This document shows, piece after piece, positions 34,178 through 42,927 of a stretch of DNA of 64,000 nt (its first letter is position 1; each line of letters starts with the position of its first letter). Source of the stretch: Polyangium spumosum (GTDB lineage Bacteria > Myxococcota_A > Polyangia > Polyangiales > Polyangiaceae); assembly GCF_009649845.1 (NCBI RefSeq), contig NZ_WJIE01000013.1, positions 1 to 64,000 of the forward strand, given 5' to 3'. The notes below the pieces were generated by a model. It was not told the origin of the DNA and searched no databases. It worked only from the letters and a program-made list of their open reading frames with translations. Made by a program: the position numbers and the translations under genes.

Positions 34178-35929
34178 ATGCGCTTCGCCTCCCGGTCCTC
34201 CTTGTATACCCCTCGAACGATCTTCGTCGGCCTCGCGGCGCTCGCCTTGCTCGGCACGGCTTGCAGCGACGAGCCCGAGCGGTGCACCGCCTCGATCTGC
34301 GAAGACGGCGGCAGCGGAGGCACGGGCGGCGACGGCGGCGCGGGCGGTATGGGCGGCGCGGGGCCGACCGGGGACATCACGGCGAACGTGCTGCGATACG
34401 ACTACACGTTCGACCTCGCGACGGCCGAGGCGACGTCGAAGCTCGCGCTCGACGTCGCGGCGCCGGGCGGCGATTGTTACAGCGTCTCGTGCGAGGCGTC
34501 TTCACTCACGGACGTCACCTGGAACGAGGGGCCGGCCGTGTCGGCCGATTTCGCGAGCAACGTCCTGAAGACCTGCGGCGCGGGCATGCCCGCGGGGCCG
34601 ACGGTCTCGGTCGGAGCACGCACGACGGTCTCGAACGATACCTGGTGGAACCTCGACGTCGGCTTTTCGCGCAAGAAAAACCTCGCGGGCGGCGAGTTCT
34701 CGTACCTGCTCTCGTGGGTCGGCGGCTGTGATCGGTTCGGCCCTTGTGACGACGATCCCTCGAAGATGAGCGATTTCCATTTCGAGGTCACGCACCCCGC
34801 GGGCACGACCGTGCTTTGCCCCGGGACGCTCGCGCCCGGGGAGACGAAGACGACCTGCGACGTCACGAACGCGCCGACCTATTCGGCGTTCGCGATCGCG
34901 GCGGATCCGCTCTGGGAGCGGGCGCCGTTCGGCGCGTACGCCGGCGTGGACCTCGTGTTTTACGAGGTCCCGCTCGGCACGCTCGCGTCGTCGCTCGACA
35001 AGGCCAGCGTCGGCGCCTTCATGGACTGGATCGTCTCGCTGCTCGGGCCGTTCCCGTATGGCAAGGAGCTGCGTATCGCGGGCGGCCCCACGGCCTGGCT
35101 CGGCTTCGAGCACCCGGGCAACATCCTCCTGCAGGAGCAGCTCGACAAGCTGCAGCTCGATTATGCCGACGGCACGATGCACGTGCTCATGCACGAGATC
35201 ATCCATCAATGGGCGGGTGATCACACGACCCTCGCGTCCGCGACCGATTTCGTGTGGAAGGAGGCGACGGCGGAGTACCTCGCCTACGTCTTCGAGGACA
35301 TCGCGCGGCCCGAGGGCGAGGCCGCGGCCACGCGGGCGTACTGGGACGGCATTTCGCCCCAATCCAAGCACTGGCCTCGGCCGACGGACGAGCCCGCGCC
35401 CGAGGTGCAGGCGTTTTACGGCGATGTTTATGGCCCCGGGCCGATGGTGCTTTATCTCCAGCTCGAGCCGCTCATCGGCAGGACCGCCGTGCTCGCGGGG
35501 ATCGCGGATTTCCTCTCGAAGTCGGGCGGCCGCAGCGTGACGGAGCTGAAAGACGCGCTCGAAGCGGCCTCCGGGCAGAACCTCGACGCCTATTTCGACG
35601 CCTGGGTCTTCGGCCAGGGCGCGCCGGTCTGGCCCACGTTCGACGTCTCGGCCACGCAGCTCGACGGCGAGGCCACGATCACCGTCACCCAGCAGAACCC
35701 CGGCGGAAAGCTCTTCCCCTGCGTCGTCGAGGTCGAGGTGAAGGGCGCGACGGAGACGGCGCGTGTCGCCCTCGATTATGGCCTCGCTCCCGAGGCGGCC
35801 GCGGTCACGATGACGATCCCGTTCGCCGAGCCGGTCTCGACCGTGACGCTCGACCCCGATCACCGCCTCATCGGCACGAAGACGGGCGCGCAGCCGATCC
35901 TGATCTCGCGCCCCGTCTGGATCTTCTGA
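34178..35929 (+). CDS. M1-like zinc metallopeptidase lipoprotein
   Basis: The product has 583 residues. The lipobox is LGTAC (Cys29) after TIFVGLAALALL; a Gly-rich spacer (GGSGGTGGDGGAGGMGGAG) follows. The N-terminal domain has four or more Cys, and the peptidase domain has HEIIHQW (339-343) with downstream Glu in WKEATAEYLAYVFE, as in M1/gluzincin enzymes. A GFEHPGNI segment before it corresponds to the exopeptidase-type GAMEN region in altered form. It would sit on the outer membrane and trim peptides. The C-terminal ~90 residues are a beta domain. The neighbour downstream is on the same strand, ~160 bp away. Confidence 0.85.
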   Translation: MRFASRSSLYTPRTIFVGLAALALLGTACSDEPERCTASICEDGGSGGTGGDGGAGGMGGAGPTGDITANVLRYDYTFDLATAEATSKLALDVAAPGGDCYSVSCEASSLTDVTWNEGPAVSADFASNVLKTCGAGMPAGPTVSVGARTTVSNDTWWNLDVGFSRKKNLAGGEFSYLLSWVGGCDRFGPCDDDPSKMSDFHFEVTHPAGTTVLCPGTLAPGETKTTCDVTNAPTYSAFAIAADPLWERAPFGAYAGVDLVFYEVPLGTLASSLDKASVGAFMDWIVSLLGPFPYGKELRIAGGPTAWLGFEHPGNILLQEQLDKLQLDYADGTMHVLMHEIIHQWAGDHTTLASATDFVWKEATAEYLAYVFEDIARPEGEAAATRAYWDGISPQSKHWPRPTDEPAPEVQAFYGDVYGPGPMVLYLQLEPLIGRTAVLAGIADFLSKSGGRSVTELKDALEAASGQNLDAYFDAWVFGQGAPVWPTFDVSATQLDGEATITVTQQNPGGKLFPCVVEVEVKGATETARVALDYGLAPEAAAVTMTIPFAEPVSTVTLDPDHRLIGTKTGAQPILISRPVWIF

Positions 35930-36086
35930 TTCTCCCCGCTCGGCGCCAGTTCTCGTCCCTCGCGCCCGGTCGACGGCGCTCGCCGGGCGTCCGTTGGCAT
36001 CATCCTGGCAATCGCTCCGAGGCGAGGGGTCCGTGTGCCTGGGGCGCGCGCAAAACGCGCTCCCTCGGCAGGGCCGCTGGAGGGAT

Positions 36087-36620
36087 ATGGTCAGGTCGAA
36101 AGGCACGGGGTTCGGTCGATTCGCGGCATTTGCGCTTCTCCCGATCTCCGGTGTGGCACTCGCGGATACGGTCTCGCTCCTGGCGCAGCGAGGCGGGCCC
36201 GACGCAAGCATCGAGGCGCCCGCTCCACCACCCGACGACAATCCGACCGTCTCGTCGGTGTGGTCGTACGACGAGCTTTTCACGTTTCCCCTGGACAACG
36301 GCTGCTGGTACAGCGCGAGCATTCGCGGCACGGTGAGGCCAATCGTCGCCGGTCGCGAGGCCGGGCAGAAGGTCGAGCCCGATCTCGCGGTGACCGCGGT
36401 GCTCTCCTGCCAGGGCAGCCCGACCGTCAAGATCTCCGAGCGTGTGGCGGGCACGGGCCCGATCACGCGGGCGCAGGTGGAGAACCTGCTCGAGCGGCGC
36501 GCGAGCATCCTGACGGACGAGGCCGGGAGGAAATGCTCGTACGTGCCGGAAATCGACCTCGTGGGGGAGGGGCTCGTCGGGGCGGGCGTATCCTACCTCT
36601 GCCCGCTGCCGAGGCAGTAA
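36087..36620 (+). CDS. Secreted hypothetical protein
   Basis: The product has 177 residues from ATG 36087, preceded by GGAGGG. The upstream open frame adds 31 residues ahead of the signal sequence and is not preferred. Signal peptide: VRSKGTGFGRFAAFALLP, ending near ALA-DTV. Mature part: Pro-rich segment (EAPAPPPDDNP), then NGCWYSASIRGTVRPIVAG, VTAVLSCQGSPTVKIS and CSYVPEIDLVGEGLVGAG. Four Cys could pair after export. The family is unknown to me. Confidence 0.65.
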   Translation: MVRSKGTGFGRFAAFALLPISGVALADTVSLLAQRGGPDASIEAPAPPPDDNPTVSSVWSYDELFTFPLDNGCWYSASIRGTVRPIVAGREAGQKVEPDLAVTAVLSCQGSPTVKISERVAGTGPITRAQVENLLERRASILTDEAGRKCSYVPEIDLVGEGLVGAGVSYLCPLPRQ

Positions 36621-36630
36621 ATCCGCGCGC

Positions 36631-36660
36631 GGGCACGTCAAGGAAACCTTGACAATGCCC
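36631..36660. promoter_or_regulatory. Dyad overlapping a possible -35 box
   Basis: GTCAAGG-AAA-CCTTGAC (36637-36653), flanked by GGGCA and TGCCC, forms a near-perfect dyad right after the previous stop. TTGACA (36649-36654) inside its right arm could be a -35 element for the oxidase gene, which would make the dyad an operator. It could instead be a terminator hairpin for the gene ending at 36620. Confidence 0.45.
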
Positions 36661-36665
36661 GACGA

Positions 36666-36702
36666 GTCGCAGTCTCCTGAATCGACAGGAGTCAGCTGCG
36701 AC
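36666..36702 (+). promoter_or_regulatory. Leader hairpin holding the ribosome binding site
   Basis: Outer arms GTCGCAG (36666-36672) and CTGCGAC (36696-36702) enclose inner arms CTCCTG (36674-36679) and CAGGAG (36686-36691). The AGGAG, the only candidate Shine-Dalgarno before ATG 36705, is paired in this fold, so translation may depend on the hairpin opening. Confidence 0.5.
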
Positions 36703-36704
36703 CC

Positions 36705-38012
36705 ATGACCACCCTACAACACAGCACGGATGTCCTCATCGTCGGCGGCGGCACGATCGGCCTCTCGGCGGCCTATCACGCGGCGCGGCGCGGTCTACGT
36801 ACGATCCTCGTGGATCAGTTTCCCAACCAGGGAAGCGGCCCGAACGATCTCGGGAGCTCGCGTGGCCTCGAGCGGATGTTTCGTATCCTCTACGCGCAGC
36901 CCGAGCGCGTCCGCCTCGTCGAGACGGCGTACGCCATGTGGCACGAGCTCGAGCAGCACGCCCGCGTCGACCCTGCGCGCCCGCTGCTCGTCGAGCAGGA
37001 TATGCTCTTTTTCGGCAACCCCGACGTCTCCACGTTCGAGGGCAACATCTCGAACATCCAGGCGACGATGGATCAGCTCGGGGTCCCGTACGAAAGACTC
37101 GGCAGCCCGGACGAGATCGTCGCGCGTTATCCGATCTTCGAGAAGGCCGGGCTCTACACGCCCGATGGGACCGCCTACGTGGGGCTCGTCCAGAACAACG
37201 GCGCGACCATCAACGTGCAGCGCGCCTTCGAGGTCACCCGCGAGCTCGCCGAGCGGACCGGCCGCTATCGGCAGATCCTCGACCGCGTCGTCCATATCGA
37301 GCAACACACCTCGGGGGCGTGGACCGTCACGCTCGTCAATGGCGAGAAGATCCACGCCGGCTACCTCATCCTGTGCCCCGGCGTGTGGCTCGACAGCGTG
37401 CTCGCCCCGCTCGGGCTCGCCGCGTACAAGAAGGACCCTGCCTGGTCGATCTGGCAGATGACCCTGGGTTTCTTCGCGCGTGGCCCCAGCGGAAAGGACG
37501 CGCACTGGCCGATCTGGTACGAGTTCGGCAATACGAACAGCGACGCGAACCGGCTGTTCTACGGCTTCCCGGACGTCGGCTTCAGCGAGGAGACCCGCGG
37601 CAAGTTCAAGATCAGCGCCGATTACACGTACACCACCTGGTCCTCGCCCGACCAGATCGAGCGGAGCCCGGATCCGCGCATCATCGCCGATATCCAGGCC
37701 CACCTGCGGGCCCTCGTGAAGCCCGGCGTCCTCGATATCGACAACCCCACGCTCCAGGGCGCCTGCATGTACTCGATGGCCCCGGACGGCGACATCGTCC
37801 TCGGCCGGATCCCGATCGCGCCCGAGGCCACGCAGTTCCGGACGAACGCCTCGATCCTCTGCATGGCCTCGGGCCGGGGCTTCAAGTACACGCCGCTGTT
37901 CGGACGGATCCTCGTCGATCTGGCCGTGACGGGCTCGACGCCTTATCAGGTGGACCTGGGTGATTTCAGCACCACCCGGGCCCACGTCTTCCAGCGCGTC
38001 AACGACAAATGA
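36705..38012 (+). CDS. FAD-dependent amine oxidase, MSOX/MTOX-like
   Basis: The product has 435 residues. The dinucleotide-binding motif is VLIVGGGTIGLSAAYHAARR with ILVDQF; the family pattern continues with GSSRGLERMFRILYAQ and GYLILCPGVWLDSVL. Cys354 in GACMYSMAPDGDIVLGRIP aligns with the Cys that binds FAD covalently in monomeric sarcosine oxidase and N-methyltryptophan oxidase, followed by SGRGFKYTP. It should oxidise an N-methyl or secondary amino acid to imine and hydrogen peroxide. The gene has a structured leader and overlaps the 3' end of a second, convergent oxidase gene by 14 bp. No catalase gene is nearby. Confidence 0.87.
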   Translation: MTTLQHSTDVLIVGGGTIGLSAAYHAARRGLRTILVDQFPNQGSGPNDLGSSRGLERMFRILYAQPERVRLVETAYAMWHELEQHARVDPARPLLVEQDMLFFGNPDVSTFEGNISNIQATMDQLGVPYERLGSPDEIVARYPIFEKAGLYTPDGTAYVGLVQNNGATINVQRAFEVTRELAERTGRYRQILDRVVHIEQHTSGAWTVTLVNGEKIHAGYLILCPGVWLDSVLAPLGLAAYKKDPAWSIWQMTLGFFARGPSGKDAHWPIWYEFGNTNSDANRLFYGFPDVGFSEETRGKFKISADYTYTTWSSPDQIERSPDPRIIADIQAHLRALVKPGVLDIDNPTLQGACMYSMAPDGDIVLGRIPIAPEATQFRTNASILCMASGRGFKYTPLFGRILVDLAVTGSTPYQVDLGDFSTTRAHVFQRVNDK

Positions 38013-39741
38013 AGGGGTAGTCCGTCGGATCGATGATCGGCGCGACCCCGAAGAAATCGTTGAGCACCGACTCGGCCGTGCAGAAGGCGCCCTCCACCCA
38101 GGCCTGGTCGTTCGAATACGCCGAGCCCACGATGTAGACCTCGGCGTCGAGCCCCTCGACGAGCCGGCTCGGCTTGCGGATGTTCGCCATCACGTCACAG
38201 ATGTCGTAATGGGCCGCCCACGCGTGGTAGCCGGCGCCGAACGGCTTTTGCGACCAGTCCATGAAGACGGTCTCGAGCGGCGTCGGGACGAGCTCCAGGG
38301 TCGCGTCGGGGCCGTTATGCACCCGCGCGAGCTCGCCCCGGAGCATGCGGACCATGGCCTCGGGCGCGTGGCGAGGGCCGTGCAGGGGCTGGAGCTGCTG
38401 CGAGACCGGGACGAGACGATCGCGGTTCGGGCCAATCTCGAGCTCCTGCCAGAACGACGTGAAGCTCTCGTCGTCGTAACTCGCGAGCAGGGCGTAGACC
38501 GCCGGGCTCGCGCCGGACGGGGAGTTGTTGCCGAAATAATAGACCTGCCGGATCGGCAGATCCGTGATCGTCGGGCCAAACACGTTCGTCGCGCTCGGAT
38601 CGGAGCCGACGAGGCGCGGCGGGTATTTGGTTTTTTCCCACCAGGGGCTCGAGAAGAACATCGCGACCTTGTAGGACGGCTGCTTGATGACCGAGTCGCG
38701 GTAGAGCGCGACCTTCGGCTCGTTGAGCAGGTCGCCCTCGACGTTCGCGTAACGCGTCGCCTGGGCGACGAGCTCGAGGGACTCGGGCGGGAGCGCGAGG
38801 ACGACCTTGTCGGCGGTCTGGGCCTCGCCGCCGACGTAGGGGGCCTCGGCCGTCGCCGTGCGGAACGAGATCTTGCCGTGCGGCGCGGTGATCGAATGCA
38901 GCCGGTGGCGCGCGTGGTAATGGAAGCGGGGCGCGCCCTCCTTCTTGCTGAGCGCCTCGATCTCGGCGAACATCCGCGCGAACAGGGTCGAATACCCGTG
39001 GCGGAGGGTCTTGAAGGTGCCGCCGGGGGCGAACTCGCTGTTGTAGATGAGCGCGTCGGCGCTGTGCCAGTTGATGACGTTGGACTCGTAGCCCCCGCCC
39101 ATGTCGGCATAACGATATCCCTCGTTGCCGAGCACGTCGTAGAGCAGGTTCCAGTAGCCGATGTCGCGGAGCCGCTGGCCCGGCTCGAAGACGCCGCGGT
39201 ACGTGTCCGAGAGCCGGCCGTCGGAGTAGAACCGGCATTGCTCGGCGCGGTCGTCGAGCTCGAGGCCCTTCTGGATGGCCTGGTCGGCGACGTAGGTGAA
39301 GGCGTCGTCCGGGGACTTCGCGGCGTGGGGCGTGTTGTAGGGCGCGGGGGAGGTCTCGCTGATGTCGCTCGAGTAGAAGTTCTTGCCGCGCAAGAAGAAC
39401 AGCGGGTTGTCGGTGGTATTGAAGGGGACCGACTCCTCCTGGAGCCCGAGGGTCCGAATCATCGTGGAGACGAGGCGGTGGCCGCTGCCCTTCGGCGTCT
39501 CGTCCCACTCGATATAACGCATCCCGCCGACCTCGATGTAGGACTGGGTCGGGTCGTCGCGATGGTGATACGTACAAATGCGCCCCGCCGCCGCGCGGGA
39601 GCCGTGCTCCCCCTCGAAGCGGTAGTTCCCCCAGTCAAAGAGCTCGAGGGTGTCGTCGGAGCAAAACGAGCCGCTCTGAAGCAGCCGCAGAGCCACGTAA
39701 AGCCCGCCGGGGCCAGCGCCGAAGATGCAGATCCTTGCCAT
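37999..39741 (-). CDS. FAD-dependent L-amino-acid/amine oxidase
   Basis: The product has 580 residues starting MARICIFGAGPGGLYVALRL, the Rossmann FAD motif at the very N-terminus. Later parts include EVGGMRYIEWDETP (the GGM-R-flavin-binding pattern), a NADP-independent substrate domain, and a C-terminal segment EVYIVGSAYSNDQAWVEGAF that matches the last FAD-contact motif (G-x-x-x-S-x-x-x-G-W-x-E-G-A) of the monoamine oxidase/RebO-VioA superfamily. It is likely to oxidise a primary amine or amino acid. The substrate is unknown; the convergent neighbour at 36705 is a second flavin oxidase. No signal peptide. Confidence 0.8.
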   Translation of the reverse strand: MARICIFGAGPGGLYVALRLLQSGSFCSDDTLELFDWGNYRFEGEHGSRAAAGRICTYHHRDDPTQSYIEVGGMRYIEWDETPKGSGHRLVSTMIRTLGLQEESVPFNTTDNPLFFLRGKNFYSSDISETSPAPYNTPHAAKSPDDAFTYVADQAIQKGLELDDRAEQCRFYSDGRLSDTYRGVFEPGQRLRDIGYWNLLYDVLGNEGYRYADMGGGYESNVINWHSADALIYNSEFAPGGTFKTLRHGYSTLFARMFAEIEALSKKEGAPRFHYHARHRLHSITAPHGKISFRTATAEAPYVGGEAQTADKVVLALPPESLELVAQATRYANVEGDLLNEPKVALYRDSVIKQPSYKVAMFFSSPWWEKTKYPPRLVGSDPSATNVFGPTITDLPIRQVYYFGNNSPSGASPAVYALLASYDDESFTSFWQELEIGPNRDRLVPVSQQLQPLHGPRHAPEAMVRMLRGELARVHNGPDATLELVPTPLETVFMDWSQKPFGAGYHAWAAHYDICDVMANIRKPSRLVEGLDAEVYIVGSAYSNDQAWVEGAFCTAESVLNDFFGVAPIIDPTDYPFICR

Positions 39742-39804
39742 GCGTCACCTCGTAGGCGAGCCTACGGGAGAGCGCTTCTCGGGGTCAAGAGCTAGAAATC
39801 TCTC

Positions 39805-40665
39805 TCACCCCTTCACGCCGCCGGCCGTGAGGCCCGCGACGAGGTGGCGCTGCGCGACGTAAAAGAGCGCCATCACGGGCAAGGAGACGACGAGCGCGCC
39901 CGCGGCGAATTTCTCCCATTGCGCGTCGTATTCGCCGATGAACCGCTGCAGCATGACGGGCAGCGTGAACATCTCCTCCTTGTCGAGCAGCGTCGCGGCG
40001 AGGATGAACTCGTTGTACGCGCCCATGAACGCGAAGAGGGCGGTCACGGCGATCGCCGGGCGCGCCGCGGGCAGGACGACGCGGACGAACGCCGAGAAGC
40101 GCGTGGCGCCGTCGACCATCGCCGCCTCCTCGAGGTCGACCGGGATCGCCTCGAAGGCCGCGCGGAGCTGGAAAATGGAGAAGGGCACGCTCGTCGAGGC
40201 ATAACAGACGACGAGGCCCGTCCGCGAGTTCAAGAGGCCCAGTTGATTCAGGATCATGTAGAGCGGGATCGCGCTCGCCACGGCGGGGAACATCTGCGTG
40301 GCGAGCAGCGCCCGCACGCCCGACTCCTTGCCGGCGAAGCGGAACCGCGCGAGGGCGTACGCCGTCGGAATGGCGATGAGCACGCCGACGAGCGCCGTCG
40401 AGAGCGAGACGACCAGCGAATTGGCGAGCTGGCGGCCGAAGAGCCATACCTCGGCGCCGTCGATCTTGCGCGAGGCGCCCACGACCGCGGAGAGGTGCGC
40501 GAGCGTCGGCGCCTCCGGGACGGGGATCACGCGCGGCGAGGGCGTCTGCGTGCCCGAGAAGGCGAGCGCGACGACCCAGAGCACGGGATACAGCGCGAAC
40601 GCCACGGCGATCACGAGGACGACGTGGCACGCGGCCGATTCGAAGAACGATGGCTTCTTGTTCAC
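39805..40665 (-). CDS. malG: Maltodextrin ABC permease MalG
   Basis: The product has 286 residues from GTG 40665, which overlaps the MalE-MalF stop by 4 bp (GTGA). Six membrane helices are suggested (first: HVVLVIAVAFALYPVLWVVA). The EAA loop that docks with MalK is EEAAMVDGATRFSAFVRVVL. The C-terminus ends HLVAGLTAGGVKG, the usual MalG-type ending. It would form the channel with the MalF part of the fused protein. It is the last gene of the porin-amylase-malK-malEF-malG operon. Confidence 0.93.
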   Translation of the reverse strand: MNKKPSFFESAACHVVLVIAVAFALYPVLWVVALAFSGTQTPSPRVIPVPEAPTLAHLSAVVGASRKIDGAEVWLFGRQLANSLVVSLSTALVGVLIAIPTAYALARFRFAGKESGVRALLATQMFPAVASAIPLYMILNQLGLLNSRTGLVVCYASTSVPFSIFQLRAAFEAIPVDLEEAAMVDGATRFSAFVRVVLPAARPAIAVTALFAFMGAYNEFILAATLLDKEEMFTLPVMLQRFIGEYDAQWEKFAAGALVVSLPVMALFYVAQRHLVAGLTAGGVKG

Positions 40666-42923
40666 GCCGCACCTCCCGCCGCCTTCACGCTCGCCGCCGC
40701 GGAGGCCTCTTTCTCGCGCGCCTCGCGCCGCTCCGCGAGCCAATCGGAGATCCGGGTCCGACCGAAGAGAAGGAGGAAGATCAAGACCGCATACGCCGCG
40801 GCGTAGCCGTATTGCGCATTGCGGGTGAACGCCCAGCGATAGGCCTCCGTGACCAGGATCTCCGTCGTCCCGTCGGGCTCGCCGCCCGAGACGAGGAAGA
40901 CGACGTTGAACATGTTGAACGTCCAGACCGCGCCCATCGTGACAGCGGGCAGGAGGCTCGGCCGGATCATCGGCAGCGTGACGAGCCAGAGCCTCTGCCA
41001 GGGGCTCGCGCCGTCGACCTTCGCCGCCTCGAGCACGTCGGCGGGGACCGCCGTGAGCGCGCCGATCGTCACGACCATCATGAATGGAAAGCCGAGCCAA
41101 ACGTTCGTCGCGACGTTCGCCGCGAACGCGGTGGAGAAGCTCGCGAACCACGAAATGGGCTCGAGGCTCGTGCCGAAGGTCTCGTTGAGGGCGTGGACGA
41201 GCCCCGTCACGGCCCCGAATTGCCGGTGGAACATGCCCTTCCACGCGAGCGCCGTCACGTAGCTCGGCACGGCCCAGGGGATGATCAAGAGGACGCGGTA
41301 GAGCGCGCGCAGCCGGAGCATCGGCCGGGAGAGCAGGAGCGCGAGCGCGACCCCGATCGTGACGTGGAAAAACACGTTGAGCACGGTCCAGAGGACGGTG
41401 ACGAGGAGGACCACGTAAAACGATCCCGTGGCGAAGAGCGAGCCGCCGCGCGCCGTGAGGATCTGGACGAAGTTGTGGAGGCCGACGTAGTTGTGCCAGC
41501 CGACCTCTCTCAAATTCTGGATCGAGCCGCCGAGCAGCGAGGTGAGCGCGCCAATGACGAGCGGCAGGACCACGAGCACGCCGACCGCGATCACGGCGTG
41601 CGTGACGTACGCATACGCAGGCAGCGAGCGCTTCACGTCCTTCCGGAACTCCGGGTCCTTCGCGCGCCGGACGAGCGAAAAGGCGCCGAGCAAGAGCAAC
41701 GCCCCGAAGACGACGAGCCCCGGCGTGCGCGAGGCGGGCGGGGGCGCCGGGCGCCTCACGTCGTCGAATCGTCGCTTGGCCTCGGAGAGCGCGCTCTCCG
41801 GGAGCGCGTCGCCGCGGAGGACCTTGCGAATGGCCCGGTCCGCTGGCTCCCACACGGCGTCCATGGCCAGCGAGGAGGGCATCGCGACCGTATTCTTGGC
41901 TTGCTCGGCGAACGCGGCGAGGAAGGCGTCCTCCGGCGGCAAGGGGACGTCGATCCGCGCGGGCAGGGTGCGCGCTCGTTCGAGGCGGATCTTCGTGGCC
42001 TCGGGGCTCGCGAGCAGCCGCGCGAGCGCGCGCACCTCGGGCCGCGCCGCGCCTCTGGGCGTGAGCATGACGGCCTCGACGCCGAGATAAGGCTGGGGCG
42101 GCTTCCCCGCGGCGCGGATCGGGGGCAGCGGGACCACGCGATAATGGAGAGCGCGCGTCTCCGCGAGGCTCGTCGAGAGCCACGGCCCGTCGATCGCGAG
42201 CGCGGCTTTGCCCGAGCGGAAGAGGTTCGTCACGACCGCGACGTCGGTGTCCTCGGCGACGACCTTCTTCGCGCGCAACCCGAGGACGAAATCGAGCGAC
42301 CTCTCCGCCGCGGGCCCGACGAAAGCGAATGCATCGTCGGGCGTCAGCATGAGGCCGCCGAACGCGTGGACGAAGCCGGCGTGGTAATAGGTCGATTGCG
42401 AGTTGTAGGCGAGGGGGACGACGCCGGCCGGGAGGGCCTTCGCGAGCTCGGCGATCGACTCGAAATCGGCCGGGATCTCCTTCACGAGGTCCGTGTTCAC
42501 GTAAAGAGCGACGCTCTTCTGCGTGATGGGGACGCCGTAGGGCTCGCCGCGCAGCGAGACGGCGGCGAGCGTGGGCCCGGCGAACGCGCTCCCGTCGAGC
42601 GCGTCGCCCACGGGCGCGATGACCTTGCGGCCGTCGTAATCGCCGAGCCTGTTGTGCGCGTCGAGGAAGAGGTCCGGGCCCTCGCCGAACTGGACGGCGG
42701 CGGAGATCTTCGATTTGAAGCCGTCGGTGGGGAGCGCGAGCAGCTCGACCCGCTCGCCCTCGAAGCGCGCGACGATCTCTTCGAGCGCCTTCTGTTCATC
42801 GCCGCGCTGCGCGTGCCAGAGCCGGATCGGCTCGGCCCTCGCCGCGGGAGAGAAGAAGACGACCACGAAGAGCGCGCAGAAGACCCAGAGTGCGGGGAGA
42901 CGCCGCCGCTGCCTCGATTTCAC
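40662..42923 (-). CDS. Maltodextrin-binding protein fused to permease MalF
   Basis: The product has 753 residues from GTG 42923, 4 bp after the malK stop, with GAGGTGA as binding site. Residues ~1-390 are a periplasmic binding protein of the MalE type with signal sequence (LPALWVFCALFVVVFFSPAA, then RAEPIRLWHAQRGDEQ). A helix (~405-425, GLVVFGALLLLGAFSLV) links to a MalF permease with further helices (AVIAVGVLVVLPLVIGALTS) and the EAA loop EAAKVDGASPWQRLWLVTLP. Binding protein and channel are thus one polypeptide, tethered at the membrane. In most bacteria they are separate; no separate malE was found in the window. The stop overlaps malG. Confidence 0.9.
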   Translation of the reverse strand: MKSRQRRRLPALWVFCALFVVVFFSPAARAEPIRLWHAQRGDEQKALEEIVARFEGERVELLALPTDGFKSKISAAVQFGEGPDLFLDAHNRLGDYDGRKVIAPVGDALDGSAFAGPTLAAVSLRGEPYGVPITQKSVALYVNTDLVKEIPADFESIAELAKALPAGVVPLAYNSQSTYYHAGFVHAFGGLMLTPDDAFAFVGPAAERSLDFVLGLRAKKVVAEDTDVAVVTNLFRSGKAALAIDGPWLSTSLAETRALHYRVVPLPPIRAAGKPPQPYLGVEAVMLTPRGAARPEVRALARLLASPEATKIRLERARTLPARIDVPLPPEDAFLAAFAEQAKNTVAMPSSLAMDAVWEPADRAIRKVLRGDALPESALSEAKRRFDDVRRPAPPPASRTPGLVVFGALLLLGAFSLVRRAKDPEFRKDVKRSLPAYAYVTHAVIAVGVLVVLPLVIGALTSLLGGSIQNLREVGWHNYVGLHNFVQILTARGGSLFATGSFYVVLLVTVLWTVLNVFFHVTIGVALALLLSRPMLRLRALYRVLLIIPWAVPSYVTALAWKGMFHRQFGAVTGLVHALNETFGTSLEPISWFASFSTAFAANVATNVWLGFPFMMVVTIGALTAVPADVLEAAKVDGASPWQRLWLVTLPMIRPSLLPAVTMGAVWTFNMFNVVFLVSGGEPDGTTEILVTEAYRWAFTRNAQYGYAAAYAVLIFLLLFGRTRISDWLAERREAREKEASAAASVKAAGGAA

Positions 42924-42927
42924 GCTT

